In this document: piece after piece, positions 32,493 through 45,600 of the stretch
Layout: every line of letters starts with the position of its first letter
How positions within the stretch are numbered: the stretch's first letter is position 1
Source of the DNA: Setomelanomma holmii
Lineage: Eukaryota > Ascomycota > Dothideomycetes > Pleosporales > Phaeosphaeriaceae
Reading direction: 5' to 3'
Assembly: GCA_010015745.1 (NCBI GenBank)
Contig: ML978211.1
Location: 124,001 to 188,000 of the forward strand
DNA length: 64,000 nucleotides
Notes under the pieces: generated by a model
Told to the model about the DNA's origin: nothing
The model's input: only the letters and a program-made list of their open reading frames with translations
The model's database searches: none
Position numbers and translations under genes: made by a program

Positions 32493-35401
32493 ATGGCCGA
32501 ATTACCGATACATGAAAGCTTACCCGACCGGACGAATGGGCTTCCCATTGCATCGGAGACCAATTTTCGATTCGAAAGTACAGGTGTGAATGGTTCTGAC
32601 GCACGATATCACGAAAGGCATGACTTCGACGATAAGACGACAAACCAGACCCACTATCAGAACGATTTCGAGGAAGACGAGGAAGAGGAAGAAGATGACA
32701 TAGACGCCTTGATCGATGAGCTCGAAAGCCAAGATGGTGGCAATGCGGACTACGAGGAAGAAGAAGCTGATCAGCCAGGTGGTATGCGCCTGGTCCCAGA
32801 AGAGCTGCTCATGACAGACACTCGAATGGGTCTCAACTCCGCTGAAGTGTTGCTGCGCCGCAAACAATTTGGCTACAATCAAATGAAAGGTTCGCTGCCA
32901 CGATGACGTGACTTGAGGCGCAGTGCTAATCCAAGGCAGAGGAAAAAGAGAACTTGATCGTAAAGTTTCTGATGTTCTTCGTTGGCCCGATCCAGTTCGT
33001 CATGGAAGCTGCCGCCATCCTTGCGGCTGGTCTTCAACACTGGGTCGACTTTGGTGTCATATGCGGACTTCTCCTGCTGAATGCTTGCGTCGGGTTTATT
33101 CAAGAATATCAGGCGGGCAATATCGTGGACGAGCTGAAGAAGACGCTTGCGCTCAAGGCGACCGTACTACGAGATGGAGCTCTTATCGAAATCGAAGCTC
33201 CCGAGGTCGTGCCTGGCGACATTTTACAAGTCGAAGAGGGCACTATTGTTCCTGCAGACGGTCGCATTGTGACACAAGATGCCTTCCTCCAGGTCGACCA
33301 GTCAGCCATAACTGGCGAATCGCTTGCGGTGGACAAGCGTAGGGGCGACATCTGTTATGCAACATCTGCTGTGAAGCGGGGCGAAGCTTTTGTGGTCATC
33401 ACAGCGACCGGCGACTCAACATTTGTTGGACGCGCAGCCTCTTTGGTATCTGGGACGACAGGCGTGACTGGTCACTTCACACAGGTTCTGCACGACATAG
33501 GCTTGATCCTACTTGTTCTCGTCATTATAACGCTTCTGATTGTCTGGGTCAGCTCCTTCTACCGATCCAATGGCGTCATAAAAATACTCGAGTTCACTCT
33601 TGCCATCACTATCGTCGGTGTTCCAGTGGGTTTGCCAGCAGTCGTCACCACCACCATGGCTGTCGGTGCCGCATACCTGGCAAAGAAGAAAGCCATTGTG
33701 CAGAAGCTGTCTGCTATCGAGTCCCTTGCCGGTGTTGAGATACTTTGCTCCGACAAGACCGGCACGCTTACCAAAAACAAACTGTCTCTCGACGAACCCT
33801 ACACTGTCGCTGGGGTTGAGCCAGACGATCTGATGCTTACCGCCTGTTTAGCCGCCTCCCGAAAGAAGAAGGGCATCGATGCCATCGACAAAGCTTTCCT
33901 CAAGGCCCTGAGATATTACCCACTGGCAAAGCGCGCCCTTGGTAGGTATAAGGTCATTAGGTTCAATCCTTTCGATCCCGTCTCGAAGAAAGTTCAAGCT
34001 ATTGTAGAGTCTCCTCAGGGCGAGCGCATAATATGTGTCAAAGGAGCACCTCTCTTCGTTCTACGGACTGTCGAGGAAGATCACCTTGTTCCCGAGGCTA
34101 TAACGGAGGCCTACAAGGCAAAGGTTCAGGAGTTTGCTTCACGTGGCTTTCGTTCGCTGGGGGTCGCTCGCAAGAGGGAGAATAGTTCCTGGGAGATTCT
34201 TGGTATCATGCCTTGCTCAGACCCTCCTCGTCACGACACATACCGTACCATCAACGAGGCAAAACAACTGGGACTATCCATCAAGATGCTGACTGGCGAT
34301 GCTGTTGGCATCGCTCGCGAAACTTCACGTCAACTCGGACTCGGTACCAACATCTTCGACGCCGAAAAGCTGGGTCTGGGCGGAGGTGGCGATATGCCAG
34401 GCTCTGAAGTCTATGATTTTGTCGTAGCAGCTGATGGTTTCGCCGAGGTCTTTCCACAGCACAAGTACAAGGTGGTCGAGATCCTTCAACAGCGTGGCTA
34501 TCTTGTTGCGATGACCGGCGATGGAGTGAACGATGCGCCATCTCTCAAGAAGGCAAACACTGGTATCGCTGTTGAGAACGCCTCCGATGCTGCTCGATCT
34601 GCGGCGGATATCGTCTTTCTCGCACCTGGACTTTCAGCTATTATTGATGCTCTCAAGACATCGCGGCAAATCTTTCATCGCATGTACGCATATGTCGTCT
34701 ACCGAATCGCGCTGTCTCTTCACCTCGAAATCTTTCTAGGCCTATGGATCGCTATTCTCAATGAGTCACTTAATCTGCAATTGGTCGTCTTCATAGCAAT
34801 CTTTGCGGACATCGCAACGCTTGCAATTGCCTATGACAATGCACCGTACAGCAGAACTCCGGTCAAATGGAATCTGCCAAAGCTTTGGGGCATGTCGATC
34901 CTGCTGGGTATCATCCTCGCTGCCGGTACCTGGATCACTCTCACCACCATGTTCCCGTATAGGGGCCTGGAACCTCAAGGTATCGAAGGCGGCATCGTGC
35001 AGAACTTTGGAAAGCTCGACCCCGTCCTCTTCCTCGAGATCACGTTGACCGAGAACTGGTTGATATTCATTACCCGGGCTCGCGGCCCCTTCTGGTCGTC
35101 GTTACCTTCCTGGCAGCTGACGACGGCCGTCCTGCTGGTCGATGTCCTCGCAACCTTATTCACAGTCTTCGGCTGGTTTGTTGGCGGCCAAACTTCTATA
35201 GTCGCTGTCGTCCGCGTCTGGATCTTCTCTTTCGGTGTTTTCTGCGTCATGGGTGGTGTATACTACCTCCTCCAGGACAGTCAAGGATTCGACAACCTTA
35301 TGCACGGCAATAGTCCCAAGAAAGATCAGAAGCAACGGTCGCTGGAGGATTTCGTTGTTTCTCTTCAGCGCGTTTCGACACAGCATGAGAAGACGACATA
35401 G
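32493..35401 (+). CDS. PMA1: Plasma-membrane H+-transporting ATPase (P3A type)
   Basis: Electrogenic proton pump that energises the secondary transporters of the fungal plasma membrane. Exons 32493-32889 and 32940-35401 (50-nt intron, donor GTTCGC, phase 1) give 952 aa; the splice restores QMKEEKENLIVKF. The acidic N-terminal tail (DFEEDEEEEEDDIDALIDEL) is typical of Pma1. Actuator domain: QSAITGES. Phosphorylated Asp404 lies in CSDKTGTLTKNKLSL; nucleotide-binding text is KGAPLFVL, MLTGDAVGIARETSRQLGLG and TGDGVNDAPSLKKA. Ten helices are visible. The C-terminal regulatory tail (RSLEDFVVSLQRVSTQHEK) keeps the Ser/Thr region through which glucose activates yeast Pma1. The start is the ATG at 32493; an upstream in-frame GTG is ignored. 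Confidence 0.97.
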
Positions 35402-36113
35402 CATGAGCGTGATTCTCTCGATTCAAGTGCTAAAACTCTTTCTGGAAAGTCAGCTAGCCCGCGGCGCAAGTGGCTTTAAGTTTTAGCCTGCAAGACCCAA
35501 CGAGGGTGCTCGAGCAGTCTTTTAATCTGCATTATTGGCGTTGTGTACATCCAGGATCTGCCAGTCTAAATGTATAGCCATTAGCTCTCGACTGAGTGGT
35601 GACGGTGCCTCACTAAAGTGTCCTGATGTGGGCTGTGGATAAGTCGCACAATCCGCTCGGCGATCCGTAACTTCCAGAGGGTATTCTCAGAGGGCCCTTT
35701 GACCGTTAGAGTAGCCAGAGAAATGCATTAATTAAGGCCAAGAACCTTGGTAGTCTAATTCGGGCCTAAGCGTTGAGGAGCGTAAGCACGACTGGGCGAA
35801 GCCGTCTTACTGCAGCTGTGTTGCATGCATCATTCTAGTTACTGATACTGTGGTAAGAATATCATGTCTCAATAACAAACGTATCTGCAACATGCTTTCC
35901 TCACTACAAGGTGCCGTGATGCATTCGACCGGAAGCTGCAATGACGTTATCGCCTCCCCCACCTTCGGCTTCGCGACGCGGTCCGCTGCATCGACTACCG
36001 TTCTGTGGGAAACTTCCTCGCTTCGTTCCCTTCAATTCTAGCAACCAATCTTTGGCTCTCCCCTAAACCCAAATATAAATCACTTACCGGCCCAAGTACA
36101 CCAATTAGCAAGA
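35402..36113. other. Spacer with a TATA-like element before the reductase
   Basis: No gene seen. TATAAA at 36074-36079 lies 35 bp upstream of the reductase start codon, in an A-rich leader. The first 100 bases are probably the ATPase 3' UTR. Confidence 0.35.
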
Positions 36114-37130
36114 ATGGCAGGACTCGACCTCACCATCCCCAAGCTCAAGCTGAATGATGACACCTCAATTCCCATGCTTGGATATGGCACGGGAACAGCA
36201 TGGTACAAGACTGGTGACGAGAGCAAGATTGATCAGGCTGTTATCGATGCGATCAAGATTGCGATCAAGCTCGGCTATACACATCTTGATGGCGCCGAGA
36301 GTGCGTTCCATCTACTAACACACCTCTTTCAGGCATGTCAAGCCAAGACGGGTTCTGACAGATATTCACAGTGTACAAGACCGAGTCAGAGCTCGGCACT
36401 GGCATCAAAGAGAGTGGTGTAGCGCGAGACAAGCTGTTTGTCACAGCCAAAGTGGACAAGGGTAACATGAACGATATCGAGGGTGCGATCAAGACGAGCC
36501 TGAAGAAGTTGCAACTCGATTATATTGACCTGTGAGCACTTCTCATCCCTAACATCGTGTATGTCCCTACTGACGGAATCCAGCTATCTGATCCATCAAC
36601 CTTATTTCACCGAGTCTGAAGCTGATCTGCAAAAGGCGTGGGCAGCAATGGAAGCCGTACAGCAAGCCGGACTCGCCAAATCAATCGGTGTCTCGAACTA
36701 CCTTCCGGCTCACCTCAACGCTATTCTCAAGACCGCCAAGGTCGTGCCTTCGGTCAACCAGATCGAGTTCCATCCTTACCTCCAGCGCACGGAGTTGCTC
36801 GCTTTTCACAAGAAGCACGGCATCGCCACCACAGCCTACGGTCCACTGACCGCAGCCACCAAAGCGAAGCCAGGCCCAGTAGACGAGTACGTGGGAGCTT
36901 TGACGAAGAAGTACGCAGTCAGCGAGAACGAAATCTTCCTTAGGTGGTGCATCGACCAGGACATTGTGCCCATCACCACGAGTTCGAAGGAGCAGCGCTT
37001 GAGCGATTACTTGAGAGCTGCGACATTCAAGCTCACGCCTGCTGAAGTCAAGCAGATCAACGAATTGGGCGATCAGAAACACTTCCGGGGGTTCTGGCAG
37101 AAGTACTATGATGAGAAGGATAGGACATAG
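36114..37130 (+). CDS. Aldo/keto reductase
   Basis: NAD(P)H-dependent carbonyl reductase, (alpha/beta)8 barrel, cytosolic. Exons 36114-36300, 36372-36531 and 36584-37130 (introns 71 and 52 nt, phases 1 and 2) give 297 aa, normal for the family. Catalytic tetrad: Asp in GYTHLDGAEMYKTE (Tyr of EMY from the splice junction), Lys in FVTAKV, His in YLIHQP. Cofactor and barrel motifs are SIGVSNYLPAHLNAI, NQIEFHPYLQ and VPITTSSKEQRL. LIHQP instead of the commoner LIHWP, together with the overall layout, suggests the AKR3 branch (yeast alpha-keto amide/ketoester reductases) rather than a sugar-specific xylose reductase. Substrate unproven. Confidence 0.93.
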
Positions 37131-37694
37131 ATGAGACATGAAGCAGCAGGGTTCTGACAAGTCTCTGTCAACGCCTACTACATAGGACAAGCAAACCTAC
37201 AACACACAATGAGAGTGCATTCATGCGCCCAGGCTAGCTTGGTCTCCTGACTTGATGAGCAAACTTGAGGTGAGACCTAAATGCTTGCGGTGAATGATGG
37301 TCATATGTAGTGCTCAGCCTTGTGCTCATATCTCTACCGAGTGTTATATGTCTAACATTCGACCTTGAATTCACTCTGTATTGAGCCATGGAAGGAAGGC
37401 GCAATCGAAGTCAAGGCAGGCGCACGGGCCAACCAAAAAGCACGCTAACACACCATGAACTTTTGAGGTGCACACTCACGACCTTCTACACCACCATCAT
37501 CACGCCCTAACCTCCAACTAATCTCGCCCTCGTACACACGGGTCATTGCTTCGGCTCGCCTAGCTGCCTATCTTATCGATTGCGAAGGTGTATTACGCGC
37601 CCCTTTGCGCTGTTCATTGCGTGCCAGCCTCATACGACCCCCTCGATAAGAGCAGACACCACCCGCGCGACCCAAGCGCGGCCTACTCGTCGCA
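37131..37694. other. Spacer, promoter of the SF3B2 gene
   Basis: 564 bp. No gene. 37480-37690 is C-rich on the plus strand (CT/CCA tracts), as is usual upstream of fungal housekeeping genes. Confidence 0.35.
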
Positions 37695-39448
37695 ATGTCG
37701 GGCGCCACAGTGAAAGCAAAGAAGCAAGCAAACAAGAACGCCTACCGACGAGCAAAAAAGAAGGCACAGCGTACTGTAGGTAAGCTTCCTCATCATACGA
37801 TGGCTCCCCGCTAACACCTGCGCAGGATACACCTTCAGAAGCCGGCGGCGCTGCGCGTGAGGACGAAACTCCTGCACCCGACAGCAACACCAATAACGAT
37901 GCACAGGCGGTCAAGCCGATTGACTTCGACGCCGCTGACGATGTCGCGAACCCATACGACATTGACGACCCCCTTTACGAGCAGTTCAAAGACGTTTTCG
38001 AGAAGTTCAGAGAACCCACAGAAGAAGAGGTAGCAACCAAGGACGACGAAAAGCCCGAGATCTTCTACGACGATGATGACATACCCGACGACGAAGACGA
38101 TGGGAAGCCAAAGTTGTCCAAGAAGCAAAAGAAACAAATGAACAAGTTGTCAGTTGCTCAGCTGAAGGCTTTGGTGCAGAAGCCCGAATTGGTAGAGTGG
38201 ACGGATGTGTCATCGACCGACCCACAGCTGTTGATCGCGATCAAGGGCGCAAAGAACGTCATCCCTGTACCGACTCACTGGTCGCTCAAGCGCGAGTACC
38301 TGTCCTCGAAGCGTGGTATCGAGAAGCCGCCGTTCGCGCTACCGAAATTTATCCAGGAGACCGGTATTGCCGAGATGCGCGACGCTGTTCTCGAGAAGCA
38401 AGCAGAGATGACAATGAGGCAAAAGCAGCGAGAGCGTGTACAAGGAAAACTTGGGAAGCTCGACATTGATTACTCGAAACTTTATGATGCCTTCTTCAGA
38501 CGGCAAACCAAGCCCGAGCTAACGCGTTATGGCGAGGTATACTATGAGGGCAAGGAATTTGAAACGAACTTGGTCAATCTGAAGCCTGGCGAACTGAGCG
38601 AGGAGCTGCGAGACGCACTCCAAATGATGCCGGGCCACCCGCCTCCGTGGCTTATCAACATGCAGCGCTTCGGCCCTCCACCTTCTTACCCCAACCTGCG
38701 CGTACCCGGTGTAAACGCTCCTATTCCCCCTGGCGCTGCCTGGGGATTCCAGCCTGGACAGTGGGGCAAAGCCCCTGCAGACGATCAAGGTAAGCCCTTG
38801 TTTGGCGGCGATCTTTATGGCACAAGTATTTTGGAAGAGCAACAGCAACCGACACACACTGGCGAACCCGTTGAGCGCAGTATCTGGGGTACTTTGAGAG
38901 CCGAGGGCGAGAGTGAAGACGAGGAGAGCGATGAAGAGGAGGAGGAAGATGATGATGAAGACGAGGGAGTTGAAGATGATGTCTCTGGCATTCAGACGTC
39001 TATGACTACAGCATCTGCTATGCCGTCAGAGGTGGGCGGCATGGAGAGTATCGGCGGGGAGTTTACGCTACGGAAACAACGCAAAGGGATTGAAACAGAA
39101 GAGCCTGGCGTCCCACGAAGCGCTGGTCAGGTTATTCCCGAGAAGAATATTTCGGCGACTGGTTTCTTTGGTGGCGAGCACGCTTACGATCTCGATGCCG
39201 CGCGACGAGACACGCTTGGACAGCAGCGGAAGAGGAAGGCTGGTGAGGTGGAGCTATCGGTGGACGTGGACCAGCTGGGTGAGAATGACAAGTTGGACAA
39301 GGAGGCTTTGAGGAGGGAGTACGAGTCAAGACAAAGAGCTGAAGCAGCGGGTCAGTGGCAGAGTATTGATCAAGACGATCTGGCAGACATGATCGCAAGC
39401 GAGTCAAGGAAGAGGGCGAAGCACGATGAGAAGAGGACGCGGAGATGA
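37695..39448 (+). CDS. CUS1: Splicing factor 3B subunit 2 (SAP145 / Cus1)
   Basis: U2 snRNP component that binds pre-mRNA near the branch site and contacts SF3B4 (Hsh49). Exons 37695-37775 and 37826-39448 (50-nt intron, donor GTAGGT, phase 0) give 567 aa. A Lys/Arg-rich start (KAKKQANKNAYRRAKKKAQR) is followed by an acidic linker. The DUF382 core runs VEWTDVSSTDPQLLIAIKGA, VPVPTHWSLKREYLSSKRGI and EKPPFALPKFIQETGIAEMR. The PSP domain reads KPGELSEELRDALQMMPGHP, PPPWLINMQRFGPPPSYPNL and GVNAPIPPGAAWGFQPGQWG. An acidic stretch (EDEESDEEEEEDDDEDEG) and a basic C-terminus (ESRKRAKHDEKRTRR) complete it. Every section is where the family has it. Confidence 0.96.
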
Positions 39449-40243
39449 GTAAATGTGGGCGTTGGAAGTGTTTTAAAGAGGTGGACCTGTACAAAAGATT
39501 CTGGATTTGAAGATCAAAAAGCTCGGGCATTGAGCTGGCGTTCTGGGCATCATGAGCCACAGGGCCAGGGGTACAGCATTGAAGCGCGGCGTTACATGCG
39601 ACGGATTGTGACCTGTCGCAGATGAAGATAATAAAGCTAAAGACATCCAACATTCGAGGACACAAATGGCAGACAGTGCAAGACTGCTAATGCATCAAGA
39701 TGACAGGCGGAGAAGGAGTGCGCTTCGGCAGAGAAATCTTTTCATCAAGCGCAACAAGAATGTAATGCGTGGAGAGCGTTTACTGCAGGTGTGCAGCGAA
39801 GGAATGAATTATATGGTCGAGTGTCTATAAGAAGGCTCTGGTCGTCAAATGGAGCCAAGGGCGCTGATCAATGGCCTACAATTGACACTGCGCAGCATAG
39901 TCTCAATTGCTGGAAAATGCCCCAGACCTGCTGCGGAAGCACGAACTCGACTCGAGCTAGCATACGATACTGCAAGTTTGCTGTCGACAAGACATCGCGA
40001 TGACAGGTCGTTCCGAGGCTGTATCGAAGTTCCATGGCTGATAGGACCTGGAGGATTCTAGCTCTCACTGGCGGCACGTGCAGGCTTGAACATCACTTTT
40101 TATCACTAACGCGCATGGTTTCAATCACTCACAAACCGCCCGCGCCACCATCCTACAAGCTCCATAGCACTCGACATTACTTACAATATATTCATTCGTG
40201 TAGCCGAATACGCCGCGAGCACCACCCGTCTGCCATCGCAGTC
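39449..40243. other. Gene-free spacer
   Basis: 795 bp between SF3B2 and the RS-rich gene. Short frames only; nothing recognised. The last 150 bases are CA/CC-rich leader-like sequence. Confidence 0.4.
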
Positions 40244-41978
40244 ATGGATAGGAACCGTGAAAGGAGTAGGGATCGCGATCGAAGGTCTGTCCCGTCAAAA
40301 GTGTCTCAGAAGCATCAGAAGCACAACGCCCTCTTCTCGTGAGGGACGGCGACTTTACAGCCGCTGATTGTATCAAACAGGGACGATAGATACTCGAACA
40401 CCTACCGACCGCGCTCCCCGCGACCTCGCTCTCCTCGCGGCGACAGTTACCGTGCCGGCCGTTCTCCGCCTCCTCGTCGTGCTTCGCCACCTCGTCGCGG
40501 CCTAGCATCTGCAGATACATACACTCCCGGTGGTCGCTCCTCGCGTCCTCGAAGCCGATCGCCTGCGTTCAGAAGACGGTCACGCAGTCCGCGCCGCGAC
40601 GACAACTGGCGAGCTAGACCGCGATCGCCGCCTCGTCGAGGTTATTCGCCCAGAAGGGATGACGACAGAAGCTACAGGGCGCGGTCTCCACGACGCGATG
40701 CTTACGACTCATACACTCGATCTCCTCGACCACGCGAGAGGTCTCCACCGCCTAAGGAGCGCGATGTGTCGCCAGCAAGGAGCAGGGGAATGCGCTCACC
40801 TGTGCGCTCAAGTCGATACGAAGAACCGCGCTCGCGCATCAATAGGTACGCAGTGAAGATGGGCTCTCATTATCTAACGACTAACACGAAGTAGCCCTGC
40901 GCGCCGCTACTCGCCCGCCCGTGATACTCGGGATTATCGTCGGCGCTCACCCTCGCCGAGACGCGATCGACCGGACCCGTATACTGCAGACACTTGGAGA
41001 GCTCGTAGGTCCCCTTCGCCCGCCAAACCCACGTATACGTCCAACGATGCGTCTGGCAGGGAATCTGCAGCAACTTCGCGCAGATCGTCTCCACCTCCTA
41101 TCCACCCCAGTCGAGCTGCCCTTGTAGACGACCGTTCCGCTAGAGAGGCACCGTCAGCGCCCAAGTCACCGTACCGTGAGCGAGACAGCGATCGTGGTCG
41201 AGACTACAACCGTGACCGTGAGCGGTCACCGCCACGCCGTCGAGAGTCTCCACCAACTGGTCCTCGTGGAGACAGGGACAGAGAATTTGCTCCTCCTACT
41301 GGACCCGCTGCATCATCTTACCGAAATGGCGACAGTAGTTTCTCACGAGCCCCACCGACCGGCCCATCCAGTCGCAGCTATCCCTCGCCTGCCATCTCAC
41401 CACCAGCAGGACCCTCCAGTACTACCCCACAGCCACCAACATTTCCCCGCGGAAATAATCCCGTCCTCGCTGCGCCTACCAGGCCACGAGGAGGAGGACG
41501 TGGTGGCTTTCCCTACGAATCTGGTCGCGACTTTTCTGGCCCGCCATCGCGCCGCGGTTCATGGGGCGCCGGCCCACGAGGTGGCGGCTTCTACGGTGGC
41601 GGTGCTCCGTCTGGACCTCGCGGGTCTGGTAGCGGCCCTGCACCTTTTGCTCCGTCATTCCGCGGATCTAGCAATTCCACGGCAACGACGTATCCTCGTA
41701 CTATGCGCTTTCGCGATCATCTTGCCGACTTGCCCAAGGAAATCCCAGGAGGTCAGAAGGCTCCTGAGGTATATGATAAGAGCAAGCTTTTGAAGCTAGA
41801 AGAGGAAGCGCGGAGGCTGAGGGAGCTGATTGACAAGAAGGAGGACGAGAAACGTCAGAAGCTAAGAGAATGGGACGGGCTTGAGAGAGATGCTAAGGCT
41901 GCTCAGGTCAGAGTTGACCTTGCGGACACTTCATTGAGAGACTTGGAAGGCGAGGGCGACATCTCGACTGCTTTCTAA
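40244..41978 (+). CDS. RS/RGG-rich nuclear protein without an RNA-recognition motif
   Basis: Three exons: 40244-40338, 40381-40845 and 40895-41978 (introns 42 and 49 nt, both phase 2), 547 aa. The correct frame of exon 3 has no internal ATG for about 800 bases, so longer frames on top of it are misleading. Content: RS/RD start (MDRNRERSRDRDRRS), then dense RSP/SPPRR repeats (RSPPPRRASPPRR, RSRSPAFRRRSRSPRR), a Pro/Ser region, an RGG-like box (RPRGGGRGGFPYESGRDFSG) and a 90-aa C-terminus. That C-terminus has a conserved-looking MRFRDHLADLPKEIPGGQK and a charged coiled coil (LLKLEEEARRLRELIDKKED). It resembles SRRM-like splicing co-activators or nuclear-speckle proteins, but no RRM or PWI domain is seen. 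A role in RNA processing is inferred from composition only. Confidence 0.8.
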
Positions 41979-42602
41979 GGAATAGCATTCAGTGTCGAAG
42001 GTCGAAAGTTGGAGCTAGGCAGAACGTTGCGAAGCAGGAATTTGCCCTTGGAGTAGGCTTTTGTCTATGATATGCCCAAGGTGCCCGGGAGATTTGCATT
42101 GCATCTAGAGCGTAAGTTTGGATTCAAAGGCGGCATAGTGTCTGGCGTTGGTGGTAAGCGGATTGAAGGCATGCATACATTTGGTAGCATTCGATAGATT
42201 CAAAGAAATAATCCTTTTCAATCTTGCAGGAGTCTTTATTGACGTTCCCTATACGTTTCACGACGTGATCATATCAGACCGAAGTGTCCAATTAGCTATG
42301 TGAGATGATGGAGTCATGCTGTCCCTGACCATGAATTGTCGATGAGTTTACTGTTGCGGACTACCGATTGGCTGTCTTCAACGTTCCCTGTTTCATTCGT
42401 TCCCCACCTTACGAAGTAGCTTTGACTCGCCGAAACTTTTCGAGCTCACAACTTCTCGACGCGCCACACCTTGACTTACCTTCTTGTGGTTGCAGACATG
42501 GCGGGCAGAAAGGCAAGACTGATCATTCTTGCGCGGCGCCCATGGCTAACCTGAGAGTAGGAGGGCGCAAAGCCAAAACCGAAAGCTCCTCCGCGAGGGG
42601 CG
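41979..42602. other. Spacer upstream of the Pol III subunit gene
   Basis: 624 bp, no gene. An ATG at 42498 opens only a short frame ending at 42552-42554, so it may be a small upstream ORF or lie outside the transcript. Confidence 0.35.
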
Positions 42603-45600
42603 ATGGCGAAAGTGCAACCACAAGCTGCCGCGCCGACAGCAGTACCGAAAGTAGACAATGAACCTGTGCCTATGGAAGTGGACGGCGGTGCTGTGCAGGC
42701 TTCAAGTGTAGCCCCCGACGACGGACCAGACCTTAACCCACAAGCCTCAACTGCGCCTGAGCAGTCGCGGAAACGAAAAGCACCGCTCACTCACGCCAAA
42801 GACGAGTTCGCTGCCCTGCTCGAGCCATTCTACTACGGCAAGCACCTGACGGACCCAATCGACACTGCGCGCGACAAGTGGAATCTACTACCAGCGTTTC
42901 TAAAGACAAAGGGATTGGTCAAGCAACATGTGGACTCGTACAACCACTTTGTGGATGTGGAGCTCAAGAAGATTATCAAGGCGAATCGATTCGTGCGCAG
43001 CGACTTCGACCCCAAGTTCCTTCTCGAGTACGCAGACATCCGCGTTTTGTCGCCAAATCGCCAGGAGGAAGACGACCTCGATCACCACCGCAGCACGATT
43101 ACGCCGAACGAATGTCGCTTACGAGACATGACATATGCTGCGCCGATAGTGGTGGACATTGTATATACTAGAGGTAGCGCAAAGGTCAAGCGTACAGGCA
43201 TCAAGATTGGCAGGATGCCGGTTATGCTGAAGAGCAACAAGTGCGTGCTGGCTGGCAAGAATGATCGCGAGATGTCGGTCATGGATGAGTGTCCGCTGGA
43301 CCCAGGAGGCTACTTCATCACAAGAGGACAAGAGAAGGTCATCTTGGTGCAAGAGCAGCTGAACAAGAATCGAGTCATTGTCGAGAGCGCAAAGGGCATC
43401 ATGCAGGCTAGCGTTACGAGTTCGACGCACGAACGAAGAACGAAGACTTACGTCATTCAGAAGAAGGGTCTCATGTTCTTGCGGCACAACACGTTGTCAG
43501 AGGAGGTCCCTATTGTTTTCGTATTCAAGGCGCTAGGTGTCCATTCGGACAAAGAAATTCTGCTCATGGTGGCCGGCGACGACAGTGCGTATCAAGACAG
43601 CTTTGCAATCAATTTCGAGGCATGTGCAAGAGAAGGAATACATACGCAAGAGAAGGCACTCGAGTACATCGGTCATCGCGTGAGGTTGGTCAAGAAGCCG
43701 CTTGGCACGTCGCGGATGCGGAATTATCATCTGGAGGCTATCGAGTGTTTGGCGAACGTCGTGCTTCCCCACGTGCCTGTCGACGGCACAAACTACCGAC
43801 CTAAGGCCCTCTATGTCGCTCTCATGGCTCGAAGGGTGCTCATGGCCATGCAAGATCCTAAGCTAGTGGACGATCGCGATTATGTCGGTAATAAACGTCT
43901 CGAGTTGTCCGGCCAAATGCTATCACTGTTGTTCGAGGATCATTTCAAGCGCTTCAACCACGACTTCAAGCTGAGCATAGACAAAGTCCTGAAGAAGCAA
44001 AACCGAGCGCAGGAATTTGACGCCTTCTCACACTTTAGCGTACACAAGAACCACATCACCATGGGCATTGAGCGCGCTATCGCGACGGGCAATTGGAGCT
44101 TGAAGCGTTTCAAGATGGACCGAGCCGGAGTTACACACGTACTAAGCAGACTCAGCTACATTGCTGCGCTAGGAATGATGACCAGAATCAGTTCGCAGTT
44201 CGAAAAGACGCGAAAGGTGTCTGGTCCGCGTGCGCTGCAGCCATCACAATTTGGTATGCTGTGCACGTCTGATACTCCCGAAGGTGAAGCGTGTGGTCTA
44301 GTCAAGAATTTGGCCTTGATGACACACATCACTACCGAGGACGACGAGGATCCGGTTCGAAAGATCATCTTTCTGCTAGGCGCAGAGGATATATGCTCGC
44401 AGACTGGAGAGGAGATTCATGCTGAAGGTGTCTACAGCGTATGCTTGAATGGCACGCCCATTGCCGTCACAGACACACCGAAGCGGTTCCTCAACAGCTT
44501 CAGGAAATTACGCCGGATGGGTCGCATATCCGAATTCACCAGCATCCACATCAACCACGATTTCTGCGAAGTACATGTCGCGACAGATGAAGGTCGCATT
44601 TGTCGACCGATGATCATCGTAGAGAATCAGCGTTCGAAAGTCACAGCTCGATACTTGAAAGCCCTACGCAAAGGAACGTTGGAGTTCGAGGACTTTCTCA
44701 CACGAGGTCTCGTAGAATATCTCGACACAAACGAGGAAAATGACACGAATATCGCTCTTTCAGAGAAGGACATCAATGTACACACTACACATCTCGAGAT
44801 CGAACCTTTCACCATCCTCGGCGCCGTCGCTGGTCTCATTCCCTACCCGCATCACAATCAGTCACCGCGTAACACTTACCAATGCGCTATGGGTAAGCAA
44901 GCTATTGGCGCGATCGCCTACAACCAGTTCAGTCGCATCGACACCCTGCTCTATCTCATGGTCTATCCTCAACAGCCCATGGTCAAGACTCGCACTATTG
45001 AGCTCACCAAGTATGACAAGCTGCCTGCTGGCCAGAATGCGACAGTTGCTGTTATGTCATACTCTGGCTACGATATTGAGGACGCACTTATTCTCAACAA
45101 AGCGTCCTGCGACCGCGGCTTCGGACGATGTCAAGTCATGAAGAAGGTGTCGCATGCTCTCAAAACATATGCCAACGGTACCTCAGACCGTATCAACGCC
45201 GGCGCCCTCAAAGTCGAAGAACCCACCCACCAAGCTATCGGCCAAGACGGTATCGCACAGGTCGGCGCTCGCGTCAACCAAAGCGACGCCTTCCTCCTCA
45301 AAAGCATACCCCAAGACACTGCCGGCCCGCCCTCCAACATCTACAAAGACAAGCACGAAAAATACAAGCTCCCCGACTGCGCCTACATTGACAAAGTCTG
45401 CATCACCGAAAACGAAGCCGGCACAACCCTCATCAAGCTCCTCACCCGCCAAACCCGCCGCCCCGAACTGGGCGACAAATTCTCCTCACGCCACGGTCAA
45501 AAAGGCACCACAGGCCTCATCGTCAACCAAGAAGACATGCCCTTCAACGACCAAGGAATCTCCCCAGACATCATCATGAACCCGCACGGTTTCCCGTCAC

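Noticed and set aside
32493..32889. Extremely acidic N-terminus of the H+-ATPase as a novelty
   Set aside because: Fungal Pma1 proteins normally have an acidic tail with the same DDIDALIDEL-like motif.
41176..41793. 205-codon plus-strand frame in the RS-rich gene region
   Set aside because: It is the +1 shadow of the real RS/RGG reading frame of exon 3; composition (His/Val/Leu-rich) is an artefact of repeated CGN/TCN codons.
45154..45579. 141-codon Lys/Ser/Thr/Pro-rich plus-strand frame inside RET1
   Set aside because: Shadow of the Pol III subunit frame, caused by its strongly C-ending codons in this part.
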